In this document: positions 1-7,286 of the stretch, piece by piece
Layout: each line of letters starts with the position of its first letter
How positions within the stretch are numbered: the first letter of the stretch is position 1
Source of the DNA: Sphingobacterium sp. ML3W
GTDB lineage: Bacteria; Bacteroidota; Bacteroidia; Sphingobacteriales; Sphingobacteriaceae
Direction: 5' to 3'
Length of the DNA stretch: 64,000 nt
Assembly (NCBI RefSeq): GCF_029542085.1
Contig: NZ_CP107036.1
Span: 4,960,001 to 5,024,000 of the forward strand
Translations under genes and position numbers: made by a program
The notes under the pieces: model-generated
What the model was told of the DNA's origin: nothing
The model's database searches: none
Seen by the model: the letters and a program-made list of their open reading frames with translations, nothing else

Positions 1-673
1 TGTGAATTTTAGAGTACAACCCGGTGAAACATTGGCTTTAGTTGGAGCTACGGGAGCCGGAAAATCATCGACTATTAATATCCTGAGCCGATTTTACGAA
101 GTCAATAAGGGGGAAATCTTACTAGATGGCGTAAATATTCGCGATTATGATCTTGATTATTTAAGAAATACTATTGCAACGGTGTTACAAGATGTGTTTC
201 TGTTCTCAGATACTGTCATCAATAATATTACATTAGGTGATCCTTCAATTTCTAGAGAACAGGTCATTGAGGCAGCAAAAGAAGTGGGAGCACATGATTT
301 TATTATGCGACTTCCGGGTGGATACGATTATGATGTCAGGGAAAGGGGAGCTACACTGTCAGCAGGGCAGGCACAATTAATTTCCTTTATTCGGGCATTA
401 GTGCATGATCCTAGAATTCTGGTCTTGGATGAAGCGACTTCTTCCGTTGATACTGAAACCGAGGAAATGATCCAGAGTGCCATTGACAATTTAATGCGGG
501 GACGGACATCCATTGTCATTGCCCACCGCTTGTCCACCATTCAAAAGGCAGACAAGATCATCGTGTTGGATAAAGGTGAAATTAAGGAAATCGGAACACA
601 TCAAGAGCTTTTGTCTTTTGATGGTTACTATAAAAAGCTATACGATCTACAGTTCCATTCCGCAGGAATTTAG
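1..673 (+). CDS. ABC exporter, ATP-binding C-terminal part (5' truncated by window)
   Basis: This is the nucleotide-binding domain of an MsbA-like (type IV/ABCB) half transporter. Seen in the visible 224 codons: Walker A GATGAGKSS close to the left edge, Q-loop region (TVLQDVFLF), signature LSAGQ, Walker B ILVLDEA, D-loop and H-loop IVIAHRL. The reading frame is open to the window edge, and the codon at position 2 is a GTG that reads as an internal valine, so the membrane domain that normally precedes this NBD lies outside the window. The cargo (lipid, peptide or drug) cannot be told from the NBD alone. It ends three nucleotides before the convergent acyltransferase gene. Confidence 0.93.
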   Translation, partial: VNFRVQPGETLALVGATGAGKSSTINILSRFYEVNKGEILLDGVNIRDYDLDYLRNTIATVLQDVFLFSDTVINNITLGDPSISREQVIEAAKEVGAHDFIMRLPGGYDYDVRERGATLSAGQAQLISFIRALVHDPRILVLDEATSSVDTETEEMIQSAIDNLMRGRTSIVIAHRLSTIQKADKIIVLDKGEIKEIGTHQELLSFDGYYKKLYDLQFHSAGI

Positions 674-676
674 TCG

Positions 677-1195
677 TTAAACGACACTCTCTTTGGGGAT
701 GGTCTCTTCGTCTTCGATATGTGTATTCGCTTTGATTTCTGATCCTCGACCCACGAGTACATTGGCTCCAATGGAGACATTTGGGCCAACGTTTACAAAG
801 TCCTCAATGATGGTGTTGCTTTCAATGACTGCCGAACCTGAAATGATACAATGATTGCCAATCTGTACATCTGGGGCTATCGTTGCTCCAGGAAGAATGA
901 TACAGCCTTCACCAATTTCAGCTCTTTTTGAAACATAGGCTTTAGGGTGGATTAAGGATTGAAAATTCCATTCTGGATTTTCAGAGACAATTCTTTCGCG
1001 GAGCCCAGGGTTTTTAACGGCAACAAAGAAATTTTCTGCAGCATCTTTAACCTGATGGTGGAGTTGGACCTCATAGTCAAATACATCCTCTATCAACAAA
1101 GATTTGTCAATAAGGCCGCCGATTTCGATATCTAAATCCTCCGCAACATCTACCGCAGTTTTTGCATGTGCTGTTGCTCCATATATGTATAGCAT
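677..1195 (-). CDS. NeuD/PglD-like sugar O-acyltransferase
   Basis: Likely an acetyltransferase of the NeuD/PglD family, which modifies nucleotide sugars or sialic acids for surface glycans using acetyl-CoA. The first 60 residues resemble the PglD Rossmann-like substrate domain (YIYGATAHAKTAV). From about residue 85 to 165 there is a left-handed beta-helix hexapeptide pattern (IGEGCIILPGATIAPDVQIG and following). At 172 residues it is slightly short for the family. A -7 promoter box lies 17 nt upstream of the ATG. The acceptor cannot be predicted, and the gene does not sit in a glycan cluster. It is convergent with the ABC exporter gene with only a 3-nt gap, and the two stop codons lie in a short palindrome. 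Confidence 0.82.
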   Translation of the reverse strand: MLYIYGATAHAKTAVDVAEDLDIEIGGLIDKSLLIEDVFDYEVQLHHQVKDAAENFFVAVKNPGLRERIVSENPEWNFQSLIHPKAYVSKRAEIGEGCIILPGATIAPDVQIGNHCIISGSAVIESNTIIEDFVNVGPNVSIGANVLVGRGSEIKANTHIEDEETIPKESVV

Positions 1196-1212
1196 GATCT
1201 TTTAATTTTGTG

Positions 1213-1220
1213 CAAAGATA
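1213..1220 (-). promoter_or_regulatory. -7 box of the acyltransferase gene
   Basis: On the minus strand this reads TATCTTTG, a full match to the Bacteroidota -7 consensus TAnnTTTG, 17 nt before the ATG at 1195. No convincing -33 TTG is seen at 19-20 nt. Confidence 0.6.
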
Positions 1221-1449
1221 GTGCTTTCTGAAAAGAACTCCATGAGCTAGCTCGCATCAATAGTGGAATAGTGAATCGGGGTCGGTATTGGATTCGTACA
1301 CAGTATAGTGGGCATTCCACTGCCGCAAAGAATGAGTTTGGAGTAAATTATAAGTGACTTAAAGATCAAAGGGCATGTTTTATCTACCAAAAGTTGCAAC
1401 AAAATAGCCCTTTCGATTGTTCTGATTTCTAAATAGAAAGAAAGCTTAT

Positions 1450-1457
1450 TATATTTG
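1450..1457 (+). promoter_or_regulatory. -7 box of the DUF4293 gene
   Basis: TATATTTG matches TAnnTTTG and lies 21 nt before the ATG at 1479. A properly spaced -33 element is not evident. Confidence 0.55.
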
Positions 1458-1478
1458 TTGATATACAAAAATTAAAAT

Positions 1479-1961
1479 ATGATTCAACGTATCCAAACTG
1501 TTTATTTATTAGTGGCAGGATTAGTTATATTCGGCTTGTTTTTATTCCCTTATGTAAATTACAGTGATTTAGTCGGTTTGGGAAAGAATGTGAAGGTGAC
1601 AGGTGTTTATGGTGTTGCGGCCGGACAGCCGGTGCATGAAGGTGGTTTTGGTTATATCCTACAGACCATCGTGACAGCCCTATTGGGATTGCTCCCGATC
1701 TTCACGATCTTCAAGTTTAAACAGCGTAAGGTACAGCTTCTGCTGATATGGGTAGAGATTGTTGCGATTATCTTTTTCGCGATTTGGCTCTATTCTTCGG
1801 CAAGTACACATCTCACTACTGTTAATCAATTTTTGGGAGCAGGTAATATTGGGGTAGGTTTCTTTTTGCTGCCGATATCAATTATTTTCTGTGCGCTAGC
1901 ATTAGGTGGAGTGCGTCGGGATGAAAAATTGATTCGCTCAGCTGATCGTTTGCGTGCATAA
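1479..1961 (+). CDS. DUF4293 family membrane protein
   Basis: A 160-residue integral membrane protein of the Bacteroidota-specific DUF4293 family, whose function is unknown. The start MIQRIQTVYLL is characteristic of the family. Four hydrophobic segments are visible, at about residues 7-27, 60-80, 88-106 and 123-143. A short extracytoplasmic loop follows the first helix, and a basic C-terminus (RRDEKLIRSADRLRA) is predicted to be cytoplasmic. It is a single-gene unit with its own promoter, followed by an unrelated secreted protein on the same strand. Confidence 0.85.
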   Translation: MIQRIQTVYLLVAGLVIFGLFLFPYVNYSDLVGLGKNVKVTGVYGVAAGQPVHEGGFGYILQTIVTALLGLLPIFTIFKFKQRKVQLLLIWVEIVAIIFFAIWLYSSASTHLTTVNQFLGAGNIGVGFFLLPISIIFCALALGGVRRDEKLIRSADRLRA

Positions 1962-2027
1962 TTTTATTTAAATAGATTTTTAATATGGAAAGCCACGGTT
2001 AGCGTGGCTTTTTAAATAGTATAATAT

Positions 2028-2495
2028 ATGAAGGTATTTTTTCGTTGCGCTGCCACCCTGCTTTTTCTTTGCTTTGTGGGCGGTGCGGTAAAGGCCCAGT
2101 CGGCAGATTCATTGCTGGTGGTTGATGATATTCAGTTTGATGTAAAGGAATATCATGTCGATAAGACTACAAATGAACTGATTATTAATTTGTTCGCAAT
2201 ATCCTATAGTAAAGATCCTCGGGAGTTTAAAATGAATACATTCTCCACACAGATTTTAGATCAAAAGAAACAACCTCACTTTTTCTCTTCGATTCAGATG
2301 GGAAATGTCCAGATAAGATTTGAGGACAAACAGAACTATTTACATTACCTACTTGAAGAGGATAAACCTGTAGATATTCAGGTAATCGTGAAAGACTGGA
2401 AGAAAACGGATAAACCTGCTAGTATTAAGCTTGTTTTTGAGAGTAGCGAGGAGGAAGGTAAATTTTTGGATGTCCCTATCTTGCTGAATAAATAG
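2028..2495 (+). CDS. Secreted protein of unknown function
   Basis: A 155-residue protein with a clear Sec signal peptide (basic MKVFFR, hydrophobic core, cleavage after KAQ near residue 24). The mature part is a soluble, mostly beta-strand-like domain of about 130 residues with alternating hydrophobic residues and no cysteine. No catalytic motif or familiar family was recognised. Periplasmic or surface location is inferred from the signal peptide. It lies 66 nt after the DUF4293 gene and ends at a strong bidirectional terminator. Confidence 0.7.
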   Translation: MKVFFRCAATLLFLCFVGGAVKAQSADSLLVVDDIQFDVKEYHVDKTTNELIINLFAISYSKDPREFKMNTFSTQILDQKKQPHFFSSIQMGNVQIRFEDKQNYLHYLLEEDKPVDIQVIVKDWKKTDKPASIKLVFESSEEEGKFLDVPILLNK

Positions 2496-2516
2496 TTGAT
2501 CGGAACTGGGTAAAAT

Positions 2517-2557
2517 AAAAAAGCGCTGTAATCTTCATAGATCACAGCGCTTTTTTT
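2517..2557. terminator. Bidirectional hairpin terminator
   Basis: Inverted repeat AAAAAAGCGCTGT / ACAGCGCTTTTTT with a 14-nt loop, A-rich on the left and T-rich on the right, between convergent genes ending at 2495 (+) and 2581 (-). Confidence 0.9.
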
Positions 2558-2580
2558 AGTCTTTAGCAATTTGCCTCAAC

Positions 2581-3120
2581 CTATCGGTTGTATCGGATCT
2601 GTTGTTTGTCCAGCATGCCCATCTGATCTTTCATCATTTTGATCTGGTCAGCCAACAATTTATTCTTGTCTGCTTTTTTTGCTTCTTGAAGTAATTTTTC
2701 TGCTTCGCGCTTATTGCGTTTTGCCATGGCAACACCTGCTAAGCTCAATTTTGCCAATGCAATATTGTGGTCCATGTGGAGTCCTAGTGCCAGTGCTTTT
2801 TTGAAATATTTTTCGGATTGCATCGGAGCACGTTGAGACTCGATCAATCCAATCAACATATTGTAATAACCGTGTTGTTGTGGGATCAATTGTTTTTCAT
2901 AATTCGTGATTTTCCTCAACCATTTTTCGGCGCTAGCCATATCTTGTTTGCGCATATACCATTGCGCGATGAGCATGTATTCATGAAAAAATACAGTGAC
3001 AAAACCTAGGATAGTGATCAAGATGCCTAGAATTCCCCATCCCCAATTTCCAGTCCAAAATAAGGCAACTGTTCCAATCAGCAATGCACTGCAAATGATG
3101 ATTCTAACGAGATTTGACAT
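2581..3120 (-). CDS. Two-helix membrane protein with TPR-like C-terminal region
   Basis: A 179-residue protein. Residues 5-22 and 27-48 form two transmembrane helices. The rest is soluble and helical, with TPR-like features: YYNMLIGLIESQRAPMQSEK, then a repeat ending in KYFKKALALGLHMDHNIALA, then a lysine- and methionine-rich tail. It is probably an inner-membrane protein with a cytoplasmic scaffold domain. I do not recognise a named family and assign no function. It is monocistronic, convergent with the preceding gene and divergent from ung. Confidence 0.65.
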   Translation of the reverse strand: MSNLVRIIICSALLIGTVALFWTGNWGWGILGILITILGFVTVFFHEYMLIAQWYMRKQDMASAEKWLRKITNYEKQLIPQQHGYYNMLIGLIESQRAPMQSEKYFKKALALGLHMDHNIALAKLSLAGVAMAKRNKREAEKLLQEAKKADKNKLLADQIKMMKDQMGMLDKQQIRYNR

Positions 3121-3352
3121 AAATCTTTGTTTAAAAAATATTTGTGTTCAATTTAATTCTGCAAATATCCGTTAATTTCGTCGTTTAAGCAACTCGTTCA
3201 AGTGGTTATTTTGTAAAATTATGTTTTTAACGTAGGTGATGACTACCAAAGATCCTTTATGGTAGCCGATGGCGCTGCCCTTATAAATGCTTTGTGAACA
3301 GATGCAAGTGAAAAAATTTGTCTTTACATACAACTTTATCTAAGTTTGGTTT
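3121..3352. other. Intergenic region upstream of ung
   Basis: This spacer separates two divergent genes. It contains a short hairpin (CTACCAAAG / CTTTATGGTAG, 3243-3265) of unknown meaning and the ung promoter at its right end. No coding potential is seen. Confidence 0.4.
3317..3348 (+). promoter_or_regulatory. ung promoter, predicted leaderless
   Basis: TTTG at 3317-3320, a 20-nt spacer, then TAAGTTTG at 3341-3348. This is a full Bacteroidota promoter. Only 4 nt separate the -7 box from the ATG at 3353, so transcription should start at or next to the start codon. Confidence 0.75.
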
Positions 3353-4027
3353 ATGGAAAAGCTATATGATGATTCTTGGGCATCGGTGCTGAAACCTTTG
3401 TTCAGCCAGCCCTATATGAAACAATTGTCTGCCTTTGTGCAAGAGGAACGGCAGCGGACAAAGGTGTTTCCGCCTGCTGATCTGGTGATGAATGCTTTTA
3501 AGCTTACGCCGATCCAAGATGTTAAGGTTGTTATTCTGGGACAGGATCCATATCATAACGATGGTCAGGCACATGGTTTGTCTTTTTCTGTGCCAGAAGG
3601 GATTGCTTTACCTCCCTCGCTAAAAAATATTTTTAAGGAATTACAAGACGATATTGAAGGGTTTGTAGAACCTCGCTCTGGAGATCTGACGTCCTGGGCC
3701 AAACAGGGGGTATTATTACTCAATGCAACGTTGACTGTGCAGGCACATTTAGCCGGATCACATCAAAAAAGGGGTTGGGAAGTTTTTACTGATAGTATCA
3801 TACATGCTATTTCGGAACAGTGTGAGCATGTGGTTTTTCTGCTTTGGGGGAGTTATGCGCAAAAGAAAAGCGTATTAATTGATGCCCGGAAACATCTTAT
3901 TTTGACATCGGTGCATCCATCACCACTTTCTGTGTATAGGGGTTTTTTTGGGAGCAAACACTTTTCAAAGGCAAATAAATATTTGGTGGAACATGGTAAG
4001 GCTCCGATTGACTGGCGTTTGTCTTAG
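3353..4027 (+). CDS. ung: Uracil-DNA glycosylase
   Basis: Family 1 uracil-DNA glycosylase, which removes uracil from DNA to begin base excision repair. All key motifs are present in the 224 residues: the water-activating loop GQDPYH at 63-68 (catalytic Asp65), GLSFSVP for the uracil pocket, LLLNATLTV at 121-129, and the DNA-intercalation/catalytic loop HPSPLS at 188-193 (His188). Length is typical for the family. The strong promoter with a -7 box 4 nt before the ATG supports this start and predicts a leaderless mRNA. Confidence 0.98.
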   Translation: MEKLYDDSWASVLKPLFSQPYMKQLSAFVQEERQRTKVFPPADLVMNAFKLTPIQDVKVVILGQDPYHNDGQAHGLSFSVPEGIALPPSLKNIFKELQDDIEGFVEPRSGDLTSWAKQGVLLLNATLTVQAHLAGSHQKRGWEVFTDSIIHAISEQCEHVVFLLWGSYAQKKSVLIDARKHLILTSVHPSPLSVYRGFFGSKHFSKANKYLVEHGKAPIDWRLS

Positions 4028-4045
4028 GGCTGTTATTATTTTTTA

Positions 4046-4135
4046 GAAAACATCATCCATATTTCGTTGATACGTATTGTGGCATCAACTTGGGTGAGTA
4101 AGACCGTGAGCCTTTGGTACCCGGATGATGTTTTC
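4046..4135. other. Perfect 13-bp inverted repeat enclosing two smaller hairpins
   Basis: Arms GAAAACATCATCC (4046-4058) and GGATGATGTTTTC (4123-4135) pair perfectly. Inside the 64-nt loop, GTTGAT (4066-4071) can pair with ATCAAC (4084-4089), and GGGT (4092-4095) with ACCC (4119-4122), giving a three-way-junction shape. It lies between convergent ung and lrp. Neither flank carries a good T-run, so it is not a typical terminator. It may be a structured RNA, a palindromic repeat or a decayed mobile unit. Confidence 0.55.
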
Positions 4136-4148
4136 GTAAATATTTCTT

Positions 4149-4619
4149 TTAGTATTCCAATGGGATGATCGGTTCCTTTTTACTGGTAGACATGATCATC
4201 ATTGTCTGGAATGTTTTTACAAATGGGATCTTGGCAATTTTCTCCATGATAACACCTTCATAAGCCTTTATGTCTTTCACGTAGACTTTGAGGATAAAGT
4301 CACAATTGCCGGTGACGTGATGACATTCGGTGACCTCAGGGATCATTTTTACGGCAGCAACAAATTCGGGAATTGCATTGTGTGTATGGAAGTCCAGTGA
4401 GATCTGTATAAAGGATTTGATACCAAGGCCTAGTTTTTCTTCGTCAACAAAAGCATGATAACTCTTGATGAAGCCCGAATTTTCAAGTTTTCTTACACGT
4501 TCCAACGTTGGTGCAGGAGAAAGTCCAATACTTGATGCTAATTGCAAATTGGTAATGCGGCCATTCTCTTGTAATAGCTTAAGAATTTTTAAATCTGTTT
4601 TGTCTGGTGCAAACGGCAT
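4149..4619 (-). CDS. Lrp/AsnC family transcriptional regulator
   Basis: A 156-residue feast/famine regulator. The N-terminal winged helix-turn-helix covers about residues 6-60 (LKILKLLQENGRITNLQLAS through LERVRKLENSGFI). It is followed by the RAM/AsnC effector and oligomerisation domain at about 68-145, including the glycine-bearing turn (VTGNCDFILKVYV). It acts as a DNA-binding octamer or dimer in known relatives; the amino-acid ligand here is unknown. It is divergent from the suf operon across 333 nt carrying repeats and palindromes, so autoregulation or control of suf is possible but not shown. Confidence 0.93.
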   Translation of the reverse strand: MPFAPDKTDLKILKLLQENGRITNLQLASSIGLSPAPTLERVRKLENSGFIKSYHAFVDEEKLGLGIKSFIQISLDFHTHNAIPEFVAAVKMIPEVTECHHVTGNCDFILKVYVKDIKAYEGVIMEKIAKIPFVKTFQTMMIMSTSKKEPIIPLEY

Positions 4620-4651
4620 ATCTTAGAGTCTTAATAATCAATAGTATTTGT

Positions 4652-4697
4652 AAATATACAAAATTATATTTGGAAATTTAAAAATATACAAAATTAT
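4652..4697 (-). promoter_or_regulatory. Tandem 16-bp direct repeats at the lrp promoter
   Basis: AAATATACAAAATTAT occurs exactly at 4652-4667 and again at 4682-4697, 30 nt apart (about three helical turns). Each copy includes TAATTTTG on the minus strand, a match to the -7 consensus. The first copy also extends into the palindrome AAATATA-6 nt-TATATTT (4652-4671). Its position 33 nt upstream of lrp suits an autoregulatory operator; this is inference. Confidence 0.55.
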
Positions 4698-4780
4698 TGG
4701 TGATTAATAGATTTTAACTATACAATTGTTTTTCATTTATAGATTTAATTGATTCAAAATCATTTGACTGTCATAATCGT

Positions 4781-4807
4781 TTGAAATGTGCGCATTTCAA
4801 TGAAATG
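4781..4807. promoter_or_regulatory. Candidate operator: three alternating TGAAATG half-sites
   Basis: TTGAAATG (4781-4788), 4 nt, CATTTCAA (4793-4800), then TGAAATG (4801-4807). Two overlapping palindromes therefore share the middle half-site. The element lies 78 nt upstream of the suf -7 box and 160 nt from lrp. Such a layout is typical of regulator sites; the regulator is unknown. Confidence 0.5.
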
Positions 4808-4884
4808 GAGTGATAAATGTCATTTTTTTATTAAAAATACCTGTTTGAGGGTACATAAAATGTATTTTATTGGCTTTGAAATTG

Positions 4885-4892
4885 TAACTTTG
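4885..4892 (+). promoter_or_regulatory. -7 box of the suf operon
   Basis: TAACTTTG, a full TAnnTTTG match, 60 nt before the sufB ATG. The predicted leader carries a small GC hairpin (GGAGG 4908-4912 / CCTCC 4920-4924). Confidence 0.6.
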
Positions 4893-4952
4893 CAGTTCGA
4901 TAGTTGCGGAGGCTAGACCCCTCCCGAATTAGTTAAACCGTGAGAGCGCAAT

Positions 4953-6404
4953 ATGAGTACTAAAGACGACGATTTATTAAAAGAGCTGGAGCTCGAAGAA
5001 TATAAATACGGGTTCACGACAGATATCGAAATGGAAATTGCAGCCAAAGGCCTTACAGAGGATACGGTGCGTTTTATTTCGGCAAAAAAGAATGAGCCTG
5101 AATGGTTATTGGAGTGGAGATTGAAAGCTTTTCGTCATTTCTTGACGTTAAAGATGCCTACTTGGCAAAATTTCAGAGCTCCAGAGATTGATTTTCAAGA
5201 TCTATCTTATTATGCTGCCCCTAAAGCAAAACCACAAGTAAATTCCATGGATGAAGTTGATCCTGAATTGATTGCGACTTTTGAAAAGTTGGGTATTCCT
5301 TTGGATGAGCAAAAGATTTTGGCAGGTGTGGTTGCTGTCGATGCTGTTTTTGATTCTGTATCGGTAAAAACAACTTTTCGCGAGAAGCTGAAAGAACAAG
5401 GGGTGATCTTCTGTTCATTTGGTGAAGCTGTGCAAGAGCATCCTGATCTCGTCAAGAAATACTTGGGAACAGTAGTTCCTCAAACAGATAATATCTACGC
5501 GGCATTAAACTCTGCTGTTTTTTCGGATGGATCATTTGTTTATGTTCCAAAAGGAGTGCGGTGTCCAATGGAGTTATCAACTTACTTCCGTATTAATGCA
5601 CAAAATACAGGTCAGTTCGAACGTACATTAATTGTTGCAGATGAAGGCGCTTATGTGTCCTATTTGGAAGGTTGTACTGCACCTATGCGTGATGAAAATC
5701 AACTGCACGCTGCTGTAGTGGAATTGATCGCTGAGCGCGATGCGGAGATTAAATACTCTACCGTGCAGAACTGGTATCCTGGTGATAAAGATGGTAAAGG
5801 TGGTATTTTTAACTTTGTGACGAAACGTGGTATTTGTAGAGGGGATAACAGCAAGATTTCATGGACTCAGGTAGAGACTGGATCTGCAATTACCTGGAAG
5901 TATCCAGGTGTAATCCTAAAAGGAGATAATTCAATCGGTGAATTTTATTCGGTTGCAATGACCCGTAACTACCAAGTTGCTGATACGGGGACAAAAATGA
6001 TCCACTTAGGTAAAAACACGAAGTCTAAAATTGTTTCAAAAGGAATTTCTGCTGGAAAAAGCCATAATAGCTACAGAGGTTTGGTGAAAATCGGACCTAA
6101 TGCAGATAATTCTCGAAACTTTACCCAATGTGATTCCTTATTGATCGGTGATAGATGTGGTGCACATACTTTCCCATATATCGAAAACCGGAATAAGACT
6201 GCAAAATTAGAGCACGAAGCAACTACGTCAAAAATTGGTGAAGATCAGGTGTTTTATCTGAATCAACGTGGTATAGACTCTGAAAAAGCGGTGGGATTAA
6301 TTGTTAATGGTTATGCCAAAGAGGTGTTAAATCAGCTGCCAATGGAATTTGCTGTTGAGGCACAGAAATTATTGGCGATTTCTTTAGAAGGTTCAGTAGG
6401 ATAG
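4953..6404 (+). CDS. sufB: Fe-S cluster assembly scaffold protein SufB
   Basis: SufB is the core scaffold of the SufBC2D complex that assembles iron-sulfur clusters in the cytosol. The 483-residue length and order match the family: an N-terminal helical region, then the right-handed beta-helix core with the conserved stretches PKGVRCPMELSTYFRINA, EGCTAP, SKGISAGKSHNSYRG and the C-terminal HEATTSKIGEDQVFYLNQRG. Cysteine and histidine ligand candidates lie in the core (EGCTAP, NFTQCDSLLIGDRCGAHTFPYIENR). It is the first gene of sufBCD, with sufC following after 63 nt. Confidence 0.98.
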   Translation: MSTKDDDLLKELELEEYKYGFTTDIEMEIAAKGLTEDTVRFISAKKNEPEWLLEWRLKAFRHFLTLKMPTWQNFRAPEIDFQDLSYYAAPKAKPQVNSMDEVDPELIATFEKLGIPLDEQKILAGVVAVDAVFDSVSVKTTFREKLKEQGVIFCSFGEAVQEHPDLVKKYLGTVVPQTDNIYAALNSAVFSDGSFVYVPKGVRCPMELSTYFRINAQNTGQFERTLIVADEGAYVSYLEGCTAPMRDENQLHAAVVELIAERDAEIKYSTVQNWYPGDKDGKGGIFNFVTKRGICRGDNSKISWTQVETGSAITWKYPGVILKGDNSIGEFYSVAMTRNYQVADTGTKMIHLGKNTKSKIVSKGISAGKSHNSYRGLVKIGPNADNSRNFTQCDSLLIGDRCGAHTFPYIENRNKTAKLEHEATTSKIGEDQVFYLNQRGIDSEKAVGLIVNGYAKEVLNQLPMEFAVEAQKLLAISLEGSVG

Positions 6405-6467
6405 ATAAAAAATAATTGAGCAAGCTAGCTAATACTGGCCTATCGTTCAATACTCAATAAGAATAAA

Positions 6468-7226
6468 ATGTTAAGCATTAAAAATTTACATGCGTCTGTA
6501 GAAGACAAACAAATATTAAAGGGATTAAACCTAGAAGTTAAAGCAGGGGAAGTCCACGCTATTATGGGACCTAATGGAGCTGGAAAAAGTACTTTAGGTA
6601 ATGTATTGGCTGGACGTGAATCATACGAAGTGAGTGAAGGTTCTGCTTTATTGGATGGAGTAGATCTATTGGATCTTTCTCCAGAAGACCGTGCCCGTGA
6701 GGGTTTGTTCCTAGCGTTCCAATATCCTGTTGAAATCCCTGGTGTATCGAATATCAATTTCCTGAAGACAGCAGTGAATGATATCCGTGAATATAAAGGT
6801 TTGCCTCCGATGGAAGCGAAAGAGTTCTTACAAATGGTAAAAGACAAGCAAAAGCTGGTTGAATTTTCAGCCAACTTAGCTAACCGTTCGCTGAATGAAG
6901 GATTTTCTGGTGGTGAGAAAAAACGTAACGAGATTTTTCAGCTGGCGATGTTAAATCCTAAATTGTCAATTTTGGATGAGACAGATTCAGGCTTGGATAT
7001 CGATGCACTTCGCATTGTCGCAAATGGTGTGAATGAGTTGCGTTCTAAAGACAATGCTTTTATTGTCATCACACACTACCAACGTTTATTGGATTATATC
7101 GTTCCAGATTTTGTTCACGTATTATACAATGGTCGTATCGTGAAATCAGGCCCTAAAGAATTGGCTTTAGAGCTAGAAGAAAAAGGATACGATTGGTTAA
7201 AAGAATATGATACACAAAACGCCTAA
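6468..7226 (+). CDS. sufC: Fe-S cluster assembly ATPase SufC
   Basis: ABC-type soluble ATPase that drives conformational change in SufBC2D. It shows Walker A GPNGAGKST near residues 34-42, the SufC-specific FLAFQYPVEIPGVSN Q-loop region, signature SGGEKKR, the diverged Walker B LSILDETDSGLDIDAL and the switch His in VITHYQRLLDYI. Its 252 residues are typical. It sits between sufB and sufD and is presumably co-transcribed, since no terminator is seen in either gap. Confidence 0.98.
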   Translation: MLSIKNLHASVEDKQILKGLNLEVKAGEVHAIMGPNGAGKSTLGNVLAGRESYEVSEGSALLDGVDLLDLSPEDRAREGLFLAFQYPVEIPGVSNINFLKTAVNDIREYKGLPPMEAKEFLQMVKDKQKLVEFSANLANRSLNEGFSGGEKKRNEIFQLAMLNPKLSILDETDSGLDIDALRIVANGVNELRSKDNAFIVITHYQRLLDYIVPDFVHVLYNGRIVKSGPKELALELEEKGYDWLKEYDTQNA

Positions 7227-7286
7227 TCTTTTACACCGGTAAAATAGGAGTGGAAGAGAATTTTGGCGATTTGATTAAAAAATAAC

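Larger units (their letters stand above)
1196..1478. other. Intergenic region between divergent genes
   Basis: This 283-nt spacer holds the divergent promoters of the acyltransferase (minus) and DUF4293 (plus) genes. A -7 box TATATTTG lies at 1450-1457 for the plus gene. A weak inverted repeat AAAGGGC/GCCCTTT is seen at 1368-1413. A 73-codon open frame on the minus strand has no protein-like features and is not called. Confidence 0.5.

Noticed and set aside
1247..1468. 73-codon open frame on the minus strand in the 1.2-1.5 kb spacer
   Set aside because: No start context, odd composition and no protein-like pattern; it overlaps the promoter region of the DUF4293 gene.
4046..4135. Integron attC site
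   Set aside because: The size fits, but the GTTRRRY/RYYYAAC core boxes and any integrase or cassette structure are missing.
4885..4953. Riboswitch in the sufB leader
   Set aside because: The leader is under 65 nt with one 5-bp GC hairpin; no known aptamer core is recognised.
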